Shown here in pieces: positions 7,419 through 15,535 of a stretch of 20,316 nt of DNA. Position 1 is the first letter of the stretch, and the number at the start of each line of letters is the position of its first letter. The stretch is from assembly GCA_910586005.1 (NCBI GenBank), contig CAJUHG010000054.1, positions 1 through 20,316 on the forward strand. The letters run 5' to 3'. A program made the translations under genes and the position numbers. The stretch comes from an uncultured Lachnospiraceae bacterium. Its GTDB lineage: Bacteria > Bacillota > Clostridia > Lachnospirales > Lachnospiraceae. Under the pieces are notes generated by a model, which made no database searches, was not told the DNA's origin, and was given only the letters and a program-made list of their open reading frames with translations.

Positions 7419-7462
7419 ACATAGGAATGTAGTTTAAATATTTGAGTTAAAGATTTTAAAGA

Positions 7463-7501
7463 GGGTGCTTCAAAAGTTCTAACATGACTTTTGAGGCACC
7501 C
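7463..7501. terminator. Strong hairpin terminator, probably serving both strands
   Basis: GGGTGCTTCAAAAGT at 7463-7477 pairs with ACTTTTGAGGCACCC at 7487-7501, 15 base pairs with one G-T pair and a 9-base loop. The plus-strand tail TTATGATATTTG and the minus-strand tail TCTTTAAAATCTTT are both T-rich. It lies between the end of the minus-strand lectin gene at 7576 and the orphan promoter at 7234, so it may end both transcripts. Confidence 0.7.
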
Positions 7502-7575
7502 TTATGATATTTGATTAATTATAAGTTTTTAATTTTGTATTTTGATGCTGAGTTATCTAATGTATTTACAGTATA

Positions 7576-8478
7576 TTAATCAGGATATGGCACTTCCCAT
7601 TGTATCTGACTCCATTCTCCGCATGTACAATGTTGTGTAAGTGTTAAATATGAAAAATCGAACCAAATAGTTTGCTTTATATCATGTTTATGTAGTTTGA
7701 ATCTAACTTTTGATGGCAATTTAAATTTATTAGTTTTTCTTCTACCATATTCATAATGTGTTACAGATATCGTCTTGTATTGAAGAACGGTTTTTCCTGT
7801 AATCATTTTTCCATAATTGGTTAGATTTCCATTTAAATTGTAACTAAGACGAGAAAAACCCACTGCTTTTTGTTCTGCATATTGCATCTGTCTCTTCCAT
7901 TGATCGATAGTAGAAAATGAACCAAGTGTAATTGTAGTGTATGTAGTTTGAACATATGGTACAAGTTTAAATACTTGTGCTTTTGTATTGTTTCTATCCC
8001 AAATTTGAATATTGGTTCCATTTTTTGTATTTGCTCCATTTACATCTAAATATTTGCCACATCTGTTCATAATGCGGATATATCCATCTGGATAACCTGA
8101 TGCATTGTACAATTTCCATTGTTGTGCTCTACTACTGTTTTGGCTCCATTGACTAACATTGGCACCACTATAAGTATAAGCTCCATAAACATCTATTGCT
8201 TTATTAGATCCTTTGTTTATAAATGTATAATATCCATTTCCATTTCTTGCAATCCTAAATAATTGGGCGTTACTTCCATTTTTTTTCCATAGTTGGATAT
8301 TAGCCCCATTGTTTCTACTACCACCATTTACATATACCACCATATTACTATCTAAGGCGCTTTGTAAATAATAGTAATCTCCTAAATAAAAGGTATATGC
8401 ATGTGCTTGAGGCATAGGTAGCAAAATTAAAGACATAATTATTAATAGACTTAAAATAATTTTTTTGAATTTTTTTAT
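7576..8478 (-). CDS. Secreted ricin-type beta-trefoil lectin domain protein with apparent ATA start
   Basis: This is a secreted carbohydrate-binding protein of 300 residues if translation starts at 8478. It opens with a signal peptide: basic KKFKK, a hydrophobic run, then PMPQAHA before the predicted cleavage. Three trefoil subdomains follow, marked by NIQLW, NVSQW and NIQIW and intervening AQxF/W motifs, up to about residue 175. The remaining 125 residues are unrecognised and contain HCTCGEW near the end. The SD AAAGGAGGGG at 8493-8484 is five bases from an in-frame ATA at 8478-8476, exactly where ATG should be. The first ATG, 8436, lacks an SD and would remove the basic end of the signal peptide. 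Either ATA is used weakly, or the gene has lost its start. It is the only intact minus-strand gene in the window. Confidence 0.75.
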   Translation of the reverse strand: MKKFKKIILSLLIIMSLILLPMPQAHAYTFYLGDYYYLQSALDSNMVVYVNGGSRNNGANIQLWKKNGSNAQLFRIARNGNGYYTFINKGSNKAIDVYGAYTYSGANVSQWSQNSSRAQQWKLYNASGYPDGYIRIMNRCGKYLDVNGANTKNGTNIQIWDRNNTKAQVFKLVPYVQTTYTTITLGSFSTIDQWKRQMQYAEQKAVGFSRLSYNLNGNLTNYGKMITGKTVLQYKTISVTHYEYGRRKTNKFKLPSKVRFKLHKHDIKQTIWFDFSYLTLTQHCTCGEWSQIQWEVPYPD

Positions 8479-8498
8479 ATTATCCCCTCCTTTACTAA

Positions 8499-8527
8499 AT
8501 TCTATATATGTTTTCTTTATTTGTCAA
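8499..8527 (-). promoter_or_regulatory. Sigma-A promoter for the lectin gene
   Basis: Read on the minus strand, TTGACA (8527-8522) is followed after 17 bases by TAGAAT (8504-8499). The predicted transcript would start near 8492, almost at the ribosome binding site (8493-8484). The 5' leader would therefore be unusually short. An overlapping TATAGA gives a slightly earlier start. Confidence 0.6.
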
Positions 8528-9075
8528 TATATTTTTTATTTATATTTAAATTATTTGAATATATTTAAGCATATATAAAGTAATATAAAATTAAGCGTAA
8601 CAAAAAATTTAATTATATACATTATTAAAATTTGGACAATATTTATTGTAAAAACCAAATCCGCACTCCTGCAATTTGTGAAAAGTATATCAGATAGATA
8701 ATAGAATCTTGCCATTGATAAGAATAAGTTATTCACTGCCTATAGAGATGGAAGTCATCTTTCACCTAATATATTTTACCTTACACAAATGTAAGATAAT
8801 TGTAAGGTAAAGTCAATGCAAAATTAATAAAAATAAGATACTATTATGGCAGAAAATATAGTCTGAAAATAGTTAGGAATTTTCATTAGGAAATAGGAAT
8901 ATTTTTATAAAAAATGCTTTTATAGAAAATCAGGAACTTTTGGAAAGAAAAAATAAGAGGAAGTATATTTTTATAAAAAAGTAGTCTTAAAAAAAAATTA
9001 AGAATTTTCATGAAGAAAAATCAAGAATATTTTCGTTAAATAATATAGAAACAAAATAGTAGGAGAGAAAATTAT
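8528..9075. other. AT-rich non-coding stretch with one clear inverted repeat
   Basis: No gene is supported here. TTTACCTTACA at 8775-8785 pairs with TGTAAGGTAAA at 8801-8811, while a nested CTTACA/TGTAAG dyad uses the left arm differently, so two folds compete. Between about 8875 and 9040 there are two loose copies of a motif starting with AGGAATTTTCATTAGG or AAGAATTTTCATGAAG, some 125 bases apart. These look like low-complexity duplication. The GT2 gene's SD AGGAGAG is at 9061-9067. Confidence 0.5.
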
Positions 9076-10098
9076 ATGAGAGATATTACATTTACGGTAC
9101 CTTGCTATAATTCAGAGGATTATATGGAGCGTTGTATTGACAGTTTACTAAGTGCTGATGAGCAAGTAGAGATTATTATAGTGGATGATGGTTCCACAGA
9201 TGGTACCGGAGAAATAGCAGATAATTATGCAAAAAACTATCCAGAGATTGTGAGGGTGGTACACCAAGAAAATGGGGGACATGGAGCAGGAGTTAATGCA
9301 GGACTTGCACTTGCAACTGGAAAATACTTTAAAGTAGTAGATTCTGATGATTGGTTGGATGAGGAAGAATTAAAGAAGCTTCTTAAAAAAATAAAACAGT
9401 GGGAAAAAACAGATACCACAGTTGATTTAATTATATGTAATTATATCTATGATCATTTATTAACAAACAAGACAAAGCAGATGGGATATAAAAATGTATT
9501 AAAAGAAAATAAGATATGCGGATGGAGAGACCTTGGTCATTTTAGACCATCTCAATATCTAGTAATGCATTCTCTTTTTTATAGAACAGAGGTGTTGAAA
9601 AAATCAGGAGTAAAATTACCAAAGCATACTTTTTATGTAGATAATATTTTTGCAAATCAACCATTGCCTTATGTCAAGACTCTTTGTTATTTAAATTTGG
9701 ATTTATATCATTATTTTTTGGGGAGAGAAGATCAATCTGTAAATGAAAAAATATTGATGCAGCGGATTGACCAGCAGATTCGTGTTACAAAGTTGGTTTC
9801 TAGTTGTACAGATTTAGAGAAAGTAAGAAGGCATAATCCAAAATTGGCAGAGTATCTTACTAGAAATATTTCTATTATGATGGCGATTTCTTCCATTCAT
9901 CTTTTATTGATTGGAACACCAGAGGCATTAAAAAAACGAGAAATGCTTTGGAACTATATAAAAAATCACAATGGAAAATTATATTATACATTAAGACATA
10001 GAACGATTAGCGGATTTACTTTCCTTCCTGGGAAATTTGGAGCAAAAGTTACATTGACAGGTTATAAAGTAGCACAAAAGATATATCAATTTAATTAG
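9076..10098 (+). CDS. Family 2 glycosyltransferase (GT-A fold), paralogue 2
   Basis: This 340-residue paralogue is alignable along its full length with the GT2 at 6146. It shares the PCYNSEDYMERCIDSLL start, VEIIIVDDGSTDGT near residue 35, VVDSDDW near 90, KHTFYVDN, YFLGREDQSVNE and a tail ending FN. It probably transfers a sugar to a lipid or cell-wall acceptor. The SD TAGGAGAG lies just upstream of the ATG. It is followed after 96 bases by the peptidase-like gene and then the flippase-like gene, so those three may form an operon. The two paralogues presumably act on related substrates. Substrate identity is unknown. Confidence 0.9.
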   Translation: MRDITFTVPCYNSEDYMERCIDSLLSADEQVEIIIVDDGSTDGTGEIADNYAKNYPEIVRVVHQENGGHGAGVNAGLALATGKYFKVVDSDDWLDEEELKKLLKKIKQWEKTDTTVDLIICNYIYDHLLTNKTKQMGYKNVLKENKICGWRDLGHFRPSQYLVMHSLFYRTEVLKKSGVKLPKHTFYVDNIFANQPLPYVKTLCYLNLDLYHYFLGREDQSVNEKILMQRIDQQIRVTKLVSSCTDLEKVRRHNPKLAEYLTRNISIMMAISSIHLLLIGTPEALKKREMLWNYIKNHNGKLYYTLRHRTISGFTFLPGKFGAKVTLTGYKVAQKIYQFN

Positions 10099-10194
10099 TT
10101 GATTTAGTTGATAAAGAGATACAAAAGATATTTTAAATATATTAATTTAATAAAATAACACAAAGAATTTAACATAAGAAAAGAGGCTGATATT

Positions 10195-10803
10195 ATGGAA
10201 AAATTATATTTTGCACTAGTAGATACCCCAGGATTATTTGCATATATGATTCGTAAGGTGATTGGGATAGATTATATTCATGTAGTACTTTCTATGGATG
10301 AGGAGTTAGAAGAAGCTTACAGTGTAGGAAGAAGAAATCCAGCCATACCAATTTTTGCGGGATTTGAAAAAGAAGATGCAGAGAAAATAGAAATGAAATT
10401 TCCAACAGCTCGATATCGAATTGTAAGTATAGAATGTACCAGTGAGCAAAAGCAAAATATTGCAAACCAATTAAAGGAATGTTTTGAACAAAGATTTCAT
10501 TATCATTATTGTGTATTAGGGCTTCCTATGTTATTATGTAATATACCCTTTTATCAGAAAAACCATTATACTTGTTCTTCTTTTGTGGCAAATATTTTGG
10601 AAAACAATGGAATAGAACTTTTTGATAAACATTTTTCCTTAGTAACCCCAAGAGATTTTTATGAGCTTGAAAATACAGAGGTGGTTTATGAAGGGTCACT
10701 ACATAAATTTAATGAAATATGTCTTAGATATCCCAAGCAAAATGTTGGTATATTCAAGCAGGCAGTACAGAAAATATCTTATGTAATGAATGGGGCAATG
10801 TAA
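10195..10803 (+). CDS. Permuted papain-fold (YiiX/NlpC-P60-like) cysteine peptidase-like protein
   Basis: The product has 202 residues and no clear signal peptide. H29 in DYIHVVLS near the start and C127 in HYTCSSFVANIL later give the His-before-Cys order of circularly permuted NlpC/P60 proteins (YiiX/YebB type). Family members cleave peptide, amide or ester bonds and some act on lipids. The substrate here is unknown. The following LVTPRDFYEL is a frequent motif after the catalytic Cys in this group, as I recall it. It starts 96 bases after the GT2 gene, and the flippase-like gene begins three bases past its stop, so the pair is translationally linked. A hypothetical protein without catalysis is the alternative. 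Confidence 0.65.
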   Translation: MEKLYFALVDTPGLFAYMIRKVIGIDYIHVVLSMDEELEEAYSVGRRNPAIPIFAGFEKEDAEKIEMKFPTARYRIVSIECTSEQKQNIANQLKECFEQRFHYHYCVLGLPMLLCNIPFYQKNHYTCSSFVANILENNGIELFDKHFSLVTPRDFYELENTEVVYEGSLHKFNEICLRYPKQNVGIFKQAVQKISYVMNGAM

Positions 10804-10806
10804 TAT

Positions 10807-11838
10807 ATGAATCGCAAAAATTTAATCAGTGCAGGAATCCTTTTATTGTTAGTGGCTTTGACAATTAGTGCCATCTTTAAGGGGAATGATATGTCTGCAG
10901 TTTTTACTGCTATGGGAAAATTAAATCCACTATATTTAGTTGCCGCTATGGCAACCGCAATATTTTTTGTATCTGCAGAAGGATTGATGATCTGTTATCT
11001 GCTTCGTGCATTGAATTATCAAACAAGTGCAGTAACTTGTGTAAAATATTCTTTTGTAGGATTTTTCTTTTCAGGAATAACACCATCTGCTACTGGTGGA
11101 CAGCCCATGCAATTGTATTATATGCAAAAAGAAGGGCATAAAGTTTCAGATAGTACTGTAATACTTATGACAGTAGCAGTTATCTATAAATTTGTTTTGG
11201 TAGTAATGGGAGTGGGAATTTTAATTTTTTATCATGAACCACTTTCTATGTATTTGAAACATTATCTTTATTTATATTATTTGGGATTGTTTTTAAATAC
11301 CATATTAGTAGTAATTCTTCTTTTTATTATGGTTAGTCCAAAATGTTTTAAGGGAATTGTAATTTTTGGAGAAAAGATTTTAAAAAAAGTTCGTGTATTA
11401 AAATCTTCTAAGGAACGAACAGAAAAATTGATTGATATGGCAGACCAATATCATGAAGCAGTACTTTTCTTTTTAAAAAATAAAAGTAAAATTGCAGTGG
11501 TTGTGATATTTACAGTAATTCAGCGTTGTAGTGTGTTCTTTTTAACATATTTAATTTATAAAGGATTTGGCTTAGAAGGAACAAGTGCTCTCACCGTTAT
11601 GAATTTACAAGCTTCTGTTTATATTGCAGTGGATATGTTACCCTTACCAGGAGCACAGGGAATTACAGAAATGATGTATAAGACTGCTTTTTCTCTTGTA
11701 TTTCCTGGAGCATATCTCACAGCATCTATGTGTGTAACGAGAGGATTAAACTTTTATATGGTATTAATTATTAGTGCCTTGGTGGCTGCTTGGTGCCATT
11801 TTATGTCAGGAAAAGTGAAGACAGTATCCACCTTATAA
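10807..11838 (+). CDS. Flippase-like integral membrane protein (UPF0104 / LPG_synthase_TM family)
   Basis: The product has 343 residues and about eight membrane helices. The family signature FFFSGITPSATGGQPMQLYY sits near residue 95, and a second conserved patch, ADMLPLPGA-like (VDMLPLPGAQGITEMMY), near 285. The family includes the membrane domain of MprF, which synthesises and flips lysyl-phosphatidylglycerol, and stand-alone proteins linked to glycolipid transport. The soluble aminoacyl-transfer domain of MprF is absent. The start lies three bases after the peptidase-like gene's stop with only a weak SD (GGGG), suggesting coupling. With the GT2 gene it could move a glycolipid or lipid-linked sugar across the membrane; that is inference. 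Confidence 0.85.
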   Translation: MNRKNLISAGILLLLVALTISAIFKGNDMSAVFTAMGKLNPLYLVAAMATAIFFVSAEGLMICYLLRALNYQTSAVTCVKYSFVGFFFSGITPSATGGQPMQLYYMQKEGHKVSDSTVILMTVAVIYKFVLVVMGVGILIFYHEPLSMYLKHYLYLYYLGLFLNTILVVILLFIMVSPKCFKGIVIFGEKILKKVRVLKSSKERTEKLIDMADQYHEAVLFFLKNKSKIAVVVIFTVIQRCSVFFLTYLIYKGFGLEGTSALTVMNLQASVYIAVDMLPLPGAQGITEMMYKTAFSLVFPGAYLTASMCVTRGLNFYMVLIISALVAAWCHFMSGKVKTVSTL

Positions 11839-11884
11839 TTGATTTCAGAAGCATACAAAGAAATAAAGTGACCTTAGTGTTACA

Positions 11885-12043
11885 TAATATATAGGCGCAC
11901 TGGCACAAAAAGTAGATATTGCTTTGCAATTGTGTTACGTGCAGTAAAGTGGGTAATCCCTAAAGATTGGGGCTTATCCACTTTATTTATGCGCAGCCCC
12001 ATGCAGAGGAAATATGCTGCTAAAGCAACGCATGGGGCACGCG
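11885..12043. repeat. Intergenic repeat copy C, with hairpins
   Basis: The part at 11989-12051 aligns by eye with 98-160 and 18796-18862, sharing ATGCGCA and GAGGAAATATG-x4-CTAAAGC. The part at 11892-11985 keeps the layout of copy A: GCGCACT, then AAAGTGG and CCACTTT as the ends of a hairpin at 11945-11983. GCCCCATGC and GCATGGGGC form a nine-base stem at 11995-12038. The region has no credible coding sequence. Confidence 0.55.
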
Positions 12044-12044
12044 G

Positions 12045-12089
12045 CGAGTAGAAAAGAAGAATCTTCCCTACTCGATTTTTATATTTTTT
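12045..12089 (+). terminator. Rho-independent terminator before the blaI-like operon
   Basis: CGAGTAG at 12045-12051 pairs with CTACTCG at 12068-12074, with further AAGA/TCTT pairing inside, followed by ATTTTTATATTTTTT. It ends transcription arriving from the glycolipid-type genes. Its loop carries the 19-base sequence shared in inverted form with 5237-5255, so the repeat family supplies terminators. Confidence 0.7.
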
Positions 12090-12141
12090 ACAATTATGTT
12101 TGGTACAAAACAAAAATAAGATTGGATTACAAAATATATGG

Positions 12142-12192
12142 TTGACAAAGTTAAACTACTGTAGTAGTATGAAGATATCAAACTACTACAGT
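12142..12192 (+). promoter_or_regulatory. Promoter with overlapping BlaI-type inverted-repeat operator
   Basis: TTGACA at 12142-12147, 17 bases, and TAGTAT at 12165-12170 form the promoter. ACTGTAGTAGT at 12158-12168 and ACTACTACAGT at 12182-12192 are exact reverse complements separated by 13 bases. The left arm overlaps the -10 box and the right covers the likely transcription start. The TACTACA/TGTAGTA core is that of BlaI/MecI operators. The regulator at 12213 therefore most likely represses its own operon. Confidence 0.8.
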
Positions 12193-12212
12193 CTTATGAG
12201 GAGGTATCAAAG

Positions 12213-12572
12213 ATGGATATTAAACTTTTTGATTCAGAGTTGAAGGTAATGGATGTGTTGTGGAAAGAAGGAGATGGTACAGCAAAGCATATTTCAGAGG
12301 TACTAAAACAAGAGGTAGGTTGGAATGTAAATACTACTTATACCTTGATAAAAAGATGTATTAAAAAAGGAGCCATAGAACGTTCAGAACCCAATTTTAT
12401 GTGTCATGCATTAATTCCCAAAGAAGAAGTACAAGAAGCAGAAACAAATGAACTAATTAATAAGATATATGATGGTTCTGCAGATAAATTGTTTGCTGCA
12501 TTACTTAACAAGAAAAAGTTATCCACAAATCAAATAGAGAAATTGAAAAAGATAATAAAAGATTTAGATTGA
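12213..12572 (+). CDS. BlaI/MecI-family transcriptional repressor
   Basis: This 119-residue winged-helix repressor binds the operator just upstream. The N-terminal domain runs through LFDSELKVMDVLWKEGDGTA and NVNTTYTLIKRCIKKGAIER, the recognition region. The C-terminal helices, about residues 75-119, are for dimerisation and are the site where family members are cleaved on induction. The SD GAGGAGG precedes the ATG. Its TGA lies just before the SD of the receptor gene, so the two are one transcript. The family classically controls beta-lactamase genes, but no beta-lactamase or penicillin-binding protein is visible here, and the regulon is unknown. Confidence 0.92.
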   Translation: MDIKLFDSELKVMDVLWKEGDGTAKHISEVLKQEVGWNVNTTYTLIKRCIKKGAIERSEPNFMCHALIPKEEVQEAETNELINKIYDGSADKLFAALLNKKKLSTNQIEKLKKIIKDLD

Positions 12573-12583
12573 GGGGAAGATAT

Positions 12584-14467
12584 ATGAATTTATGGAACAT
12601 GAGTGTTTCTGGTGGGATTTTGATTTTAGTGATTGCTTTTGTGCGTACTTTATTTCAAAATAAATTACCTCAAAAAACATTTTTAATTTTGTGGGCTGTA
12701 GTTCTTCTACGTCTGCTAGTGCCATTTTCTGTAGCTTCTGTATGTAATGTTTATTCCTTGTTAGATCAATGTACTATAATTAAAAATTTTAAGCAAAATA
12801 TAACAAATTATGTTTTAAACGTTTCTGAGAATAGAGTTTCTGAAAATGAAGCTTCTAAAAATAGAAGGATGGAAAATAGCTCCATAAATCAAGAGGAAAG
12901 AAAGAAAGGGCAGGATAAAAAGAAACAATCATATGGACAGACAATGCCAAGGAAAAGAAATATAAATAATTTTATTTTCTTATATAAAGGTATTTATTTA
13001 TGTGTGATGTTCTTTTTCCTTTTGTTTTATTTTATTGCTTATATCAGATGTTATAGAGAATTTCAAACTTCTTTGCCTATAAAAGAATCATTTTTACAAG
13101 CATGGATTAAATCTTTTCGAGTAAGGCGACATGTGACAGTCCGTCAATCTGATATAATAGTAACACCTATTACGTATGGTATTTTTCAACCTGTGATTCT
13201 CCTTCCTAAAAAAATGATATGGGCAGAAAAGAAACAGTTAAAGTTTGTATTGATACATGAATATATGCATATTTGTCATTTTGATGCTTTAAAAAAAATA
13301 ATTTTGATAATCACTGTATGCATTCATTGGTTTAATCCGCTTGTATGGTTGATGTATGTTTTAGTAAATAGAGACTTAGAGATTGCTTGTGATGAAAATG
13401 TTATAAAATATTTTGGACAGGAATCAAAATCTGACTATGCTCTTACCTTAGTTCATATGGCTGAAAGAAAAGATAAATGGATGATTTTAGGAAATGGATT
13501 TAGTAAAAATGCAATGGAAGAAAGGATTATTGCGATTATGAAGAAAAAAGATTCAAAAAAAGCAGTTGTGATTGCAGGTGTATTAGTGGTAGGTATTACA
13601 ATGTTATTTGCCACTTCTACTGCTCAAACAAAAGGTGCACAGGCAGAAGATATGGTTCAAGCAGTGGCGGAAGAAAATAATCTTGTAATTCCTTCACAAG
13701 AAACAGAATGGAGTTCAATAGAACAAGAAACAGGAGGAATAAGAAGCCTTCCTAATACTAATTATCAAGGAGGTCTTAAAACTCTTAAAGATAATGTTTA
13801 TCACAGTGAAGAATTTCCAGAATATAAGAAATTTGGTTTATCCTATGATGAGAAAAATGGACATTTTGTATATAAAGAAGAAATTGTAGGTTATTTTAAG
13901 GATGAATTTGCTCCCAATACTTACAGAAGATTTACAGATGAAGATGGAACAATAGGTCTTATCGTAGAACGAGATAGCTCAGGAAAAATGACAGCATTTC
14001 AGGAGAAAGCCATAGAGAAAGCCATAGAGCAAGAAATAAAAGAAAATTCTGATTATTTAACAGGTGCAATAGCTAATGCTTCTGAAACTATAGAGAATTT
14101 TTCTAGTGGAAATGCACAGGCTACAACTGATACCTCAGAAGTGAATGCAGAGGCGATAGCTGATATTTCAGGAATTACTGGAACTGTTTCAGAAGGTGAT
14201 GATGTAGGTATTCCAGAAGAATATAAGAAATATGGGCTTACAAATGATGATACTTCTGGTGCTTGGAAATATCATGGAAAATGGGTAGGAGTATTATATG
14301 ATTATGAAAATTATCTTTTTTGTAATAATATAGAAAAGATTTCTTCAAAAGATATTGTATATATAGAGGTCTTAAGAGATATGCAAGGTAAAATAAAGTC
14401 TTTGGAGGAAATTAGCAAAGAGGATATGCAAAAATTATGTGATAAAGAGGGACTTAAAATATCATAA
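12584..14467 (+). CDS. BlaR1/MecR1-type M56 metalloprotease receptor with duplicated extracellular domain
   Basis: The product has 627 residues. N-terminal helices lead to the M56 zinc peptidase domain, with H225-E-Y-M-H229 as the metal site and the downstream CDENV. A long hydrophilic linker (about 85-125) lies before it. A membrane segment near 325-345 leads to an outside portion. That portion has no SxxK penicillin-binding site; instead it holds two related domains, beginning EYKKFGLSYDEKNG near 408 and EYKKYGLTNDDTSG near 546. ATG 12584 is chosen over TTG 12569 because GAGGGG at 12571-12576 is well spaced. It should sense an outside signal and inactivate the BlaI-type repressor. The ligand is unknown and probably not a beta-lactam bound covalently. 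Confidence 0.87.
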   Translation: MNLWNMSVSGGILILVIAFVRTLFQNKLPQKTFLILWAVVLLRLLVPFSVASVCNVYSLLDQCTIIKNFKQNITNYVLNVSENRVSENEASKNRRMENSSINQEERKKGQDKKKQSYGQTMPRKRNINNFIFLYKGIYLCVMFFFLLFYFIAYIRCYREFQTSLPIKESFLQAWIKSFRVRRHVTVRQSDIIVTPITYGIFQPVILLPKKMIWAEKKQLKFVLIHEYMHICHFDALKKIILIITVCIHWFNPLVWLMYVLVNRDLEIACDENVIKYFGQESKSDYALTLVHMAERKDKWMILGNGFSKNAMEERIIAIMKKKDSKKAVVIAGVLVVGITMLFATSTAQTKGAQAEDMVQAVAEENNLVIPSQETEWSSIEQETGGIRSLPNTNYQGGLKTLKDNVYHSEEFPEYKKFGLSYDEKNGHFVYKEEIVGYFKDEFAPNTYRRFTDEDGTIGLIVERDSSGKMTAFQEKAIEKAIEQEIKENSDYLTGAIANASETIENFSSGNAQATTDTSEVNAEAIADISGITGTVSEGDDVGIPEEYKKYGLTNDDTSGAWKYHGKWVGVLYDYENYLFCNNIEKISSKDIVYIEVLRDMQGKIKSLEEISKEDMQKLCDKEGLKIS

Positions 14468-14609
14468 ATTACTTTGTAATTTGCCCCAAATAATAAATTT
14501 GCTATCATTTACAACAAAAAAAGGACCTTTAAAAACAATTTACTTACTACTTGAATCGTTCATTCCGAAAATATAAGCGAAACAAAGAGACTAGTTTTTA
14601 GATTTGGAG

Positions 14610-14637
14610 AAACTTAAATTTTTTGTATCTTAAGTTT
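14610..14637 (+). repeat. Inverted repeat just before the FlxA-like gene
   Basis: AAACTTAA at 14610-14617 pairs with TTAAGTTT at 14630-14637. It ends a few bases before the SD AAGGAGG. It may be an mRNA hairpin influencing translation, or a protein-binding dyad. The remaining gap from 14468 shows no gene. Confidence 0.35.
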
Positions 14638-14662
14638 ATAGGAAAAAGGAGGCTATTTCAGA

Positions 14663-15406
14663 ATGAAAATAAGTGGTATGAATGGTGCAAGTCCTCAAGC
14701 AGGGCAAATGGGCGGGGCACAACTATCAGATTCTATCAGTAAAAATCTTCAAAAGCAAATTGCTAATAAGCAAAAGCAACTTCAAGAACTTTCTTCTAAT
14801 GGAGAGTTGAGTTTAGAGGAAAAAAGAAAAAAACGTCAGGAAATTATGCAAGAAATTAATGATTTAAATAATCAGTTAAGACAACACCAGATTGAATTGC
14901 GCAGGGAAGCAGCCAATGCTCAAAAAACAAAAGAAAAAGATTCTTCTATGGAAGAACTAACAGGGAAAAATAAGAAAGAAAATGCACAGAATAAGGGAAC
15001 AGGATTTTCAAATTCAAGTATGAAAGCAATGATTTCAGCAGATTCTTCTCTTAAGCAAGCACAAGTACAAGGTAGTGTTGCAACAGCGATGGAGAATAGA
15101 GCAGGCGTTTTAAGAGCTGAAATCAAACAAGATTCAGGGCGTACAGATGTAGAAGCAAAAAAAGAAGAACTTGCAGAGGTAGAACAGAAAGAAAATCATG
15201 CAACTGCATCACAGATGAATACACTTGATAAAGCAAATAAAGAGATAAAGAAATCTCAAGAAACGGAAGAGATAATAGAACAAAAGGAACAGAAACAAGA
15301 AACGAAGTTAGAGAAACAAGAAAAAATGAACGAAGAGCAAAAAGAAAGTGCTGAAAATCCAGATTCTAAACAAAAAAAATATCCTTCTATAGATGTTTAT
15401 TTATAA
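14663..15406 (+). CDS. FlxA-like coiled-coil protein
   Basis: The product has 247 residues and is very hydrophilic. Residues about 24-85 form a coiled coil with the FlxA-like pattern (KNLQKQIANKQKQLQEL, then LSLEEKRKKRQEIMQEINDL). This resembles the FlxA family, whose E. coli founder is expressed with flagellar genes. The rest is low-complexity and rich in Glu, Lys and Gln, with a second helical segment near 150-185. There is no signal peptide and no membrane helix. The SD AAAAAGGAGG supports the start. It is a separate unit between the M56 receptor and the two-component genes. Its function is not known; a link to motility or the surface is only by family name. Confidence 0.6.
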   Translation: MKISGMNGASPQAGQMGGAQLSDSISKNLQKQIANKQKQLQELSSNGELSLEEKRKKRQEIMQEINDLNNQLRQHQIELRREAANAQKTKEKDSSMEELTGKNKKENAQNKGTGFSNSSMKAMISADSSLKQAQVQGSVATAMENRAGVLRAEIKQDSGRTDVEAKKEELAEVEQKENHATASQMNTLDKANKEIKKSQETEEIIEQKEQKQETKLEKQEKMNEEQKESAENPDSKQKKYPSIDVYL

Positions 15407-15535
15407 AATTAAGCTGTTCCTATACTTTGTGATGTGCCGCATGATGGGGTGACCCAGAAGGGTATATACATATAATAGGAGAAATTAAAAAAGCTGCTGG
15501 GAGTCTTCTCTGATGAGATAAAAATTATATTCTTA

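Noticed and set aside
11880..12113. 77-residue minus-strand frame across the repeat and terminator region
   Set aside because: It is made of repeat copy C and the terminator, with no SD; such frames arise by chance in repeat elements.
12213..14467. Beta-lactam resistance operon
   Set aside because: The regulator and receptor families are those of bla/mec control, but no beta-lactamase or penicillin-binding protein is visible and the receptor lacks the beta-lactam sensor.
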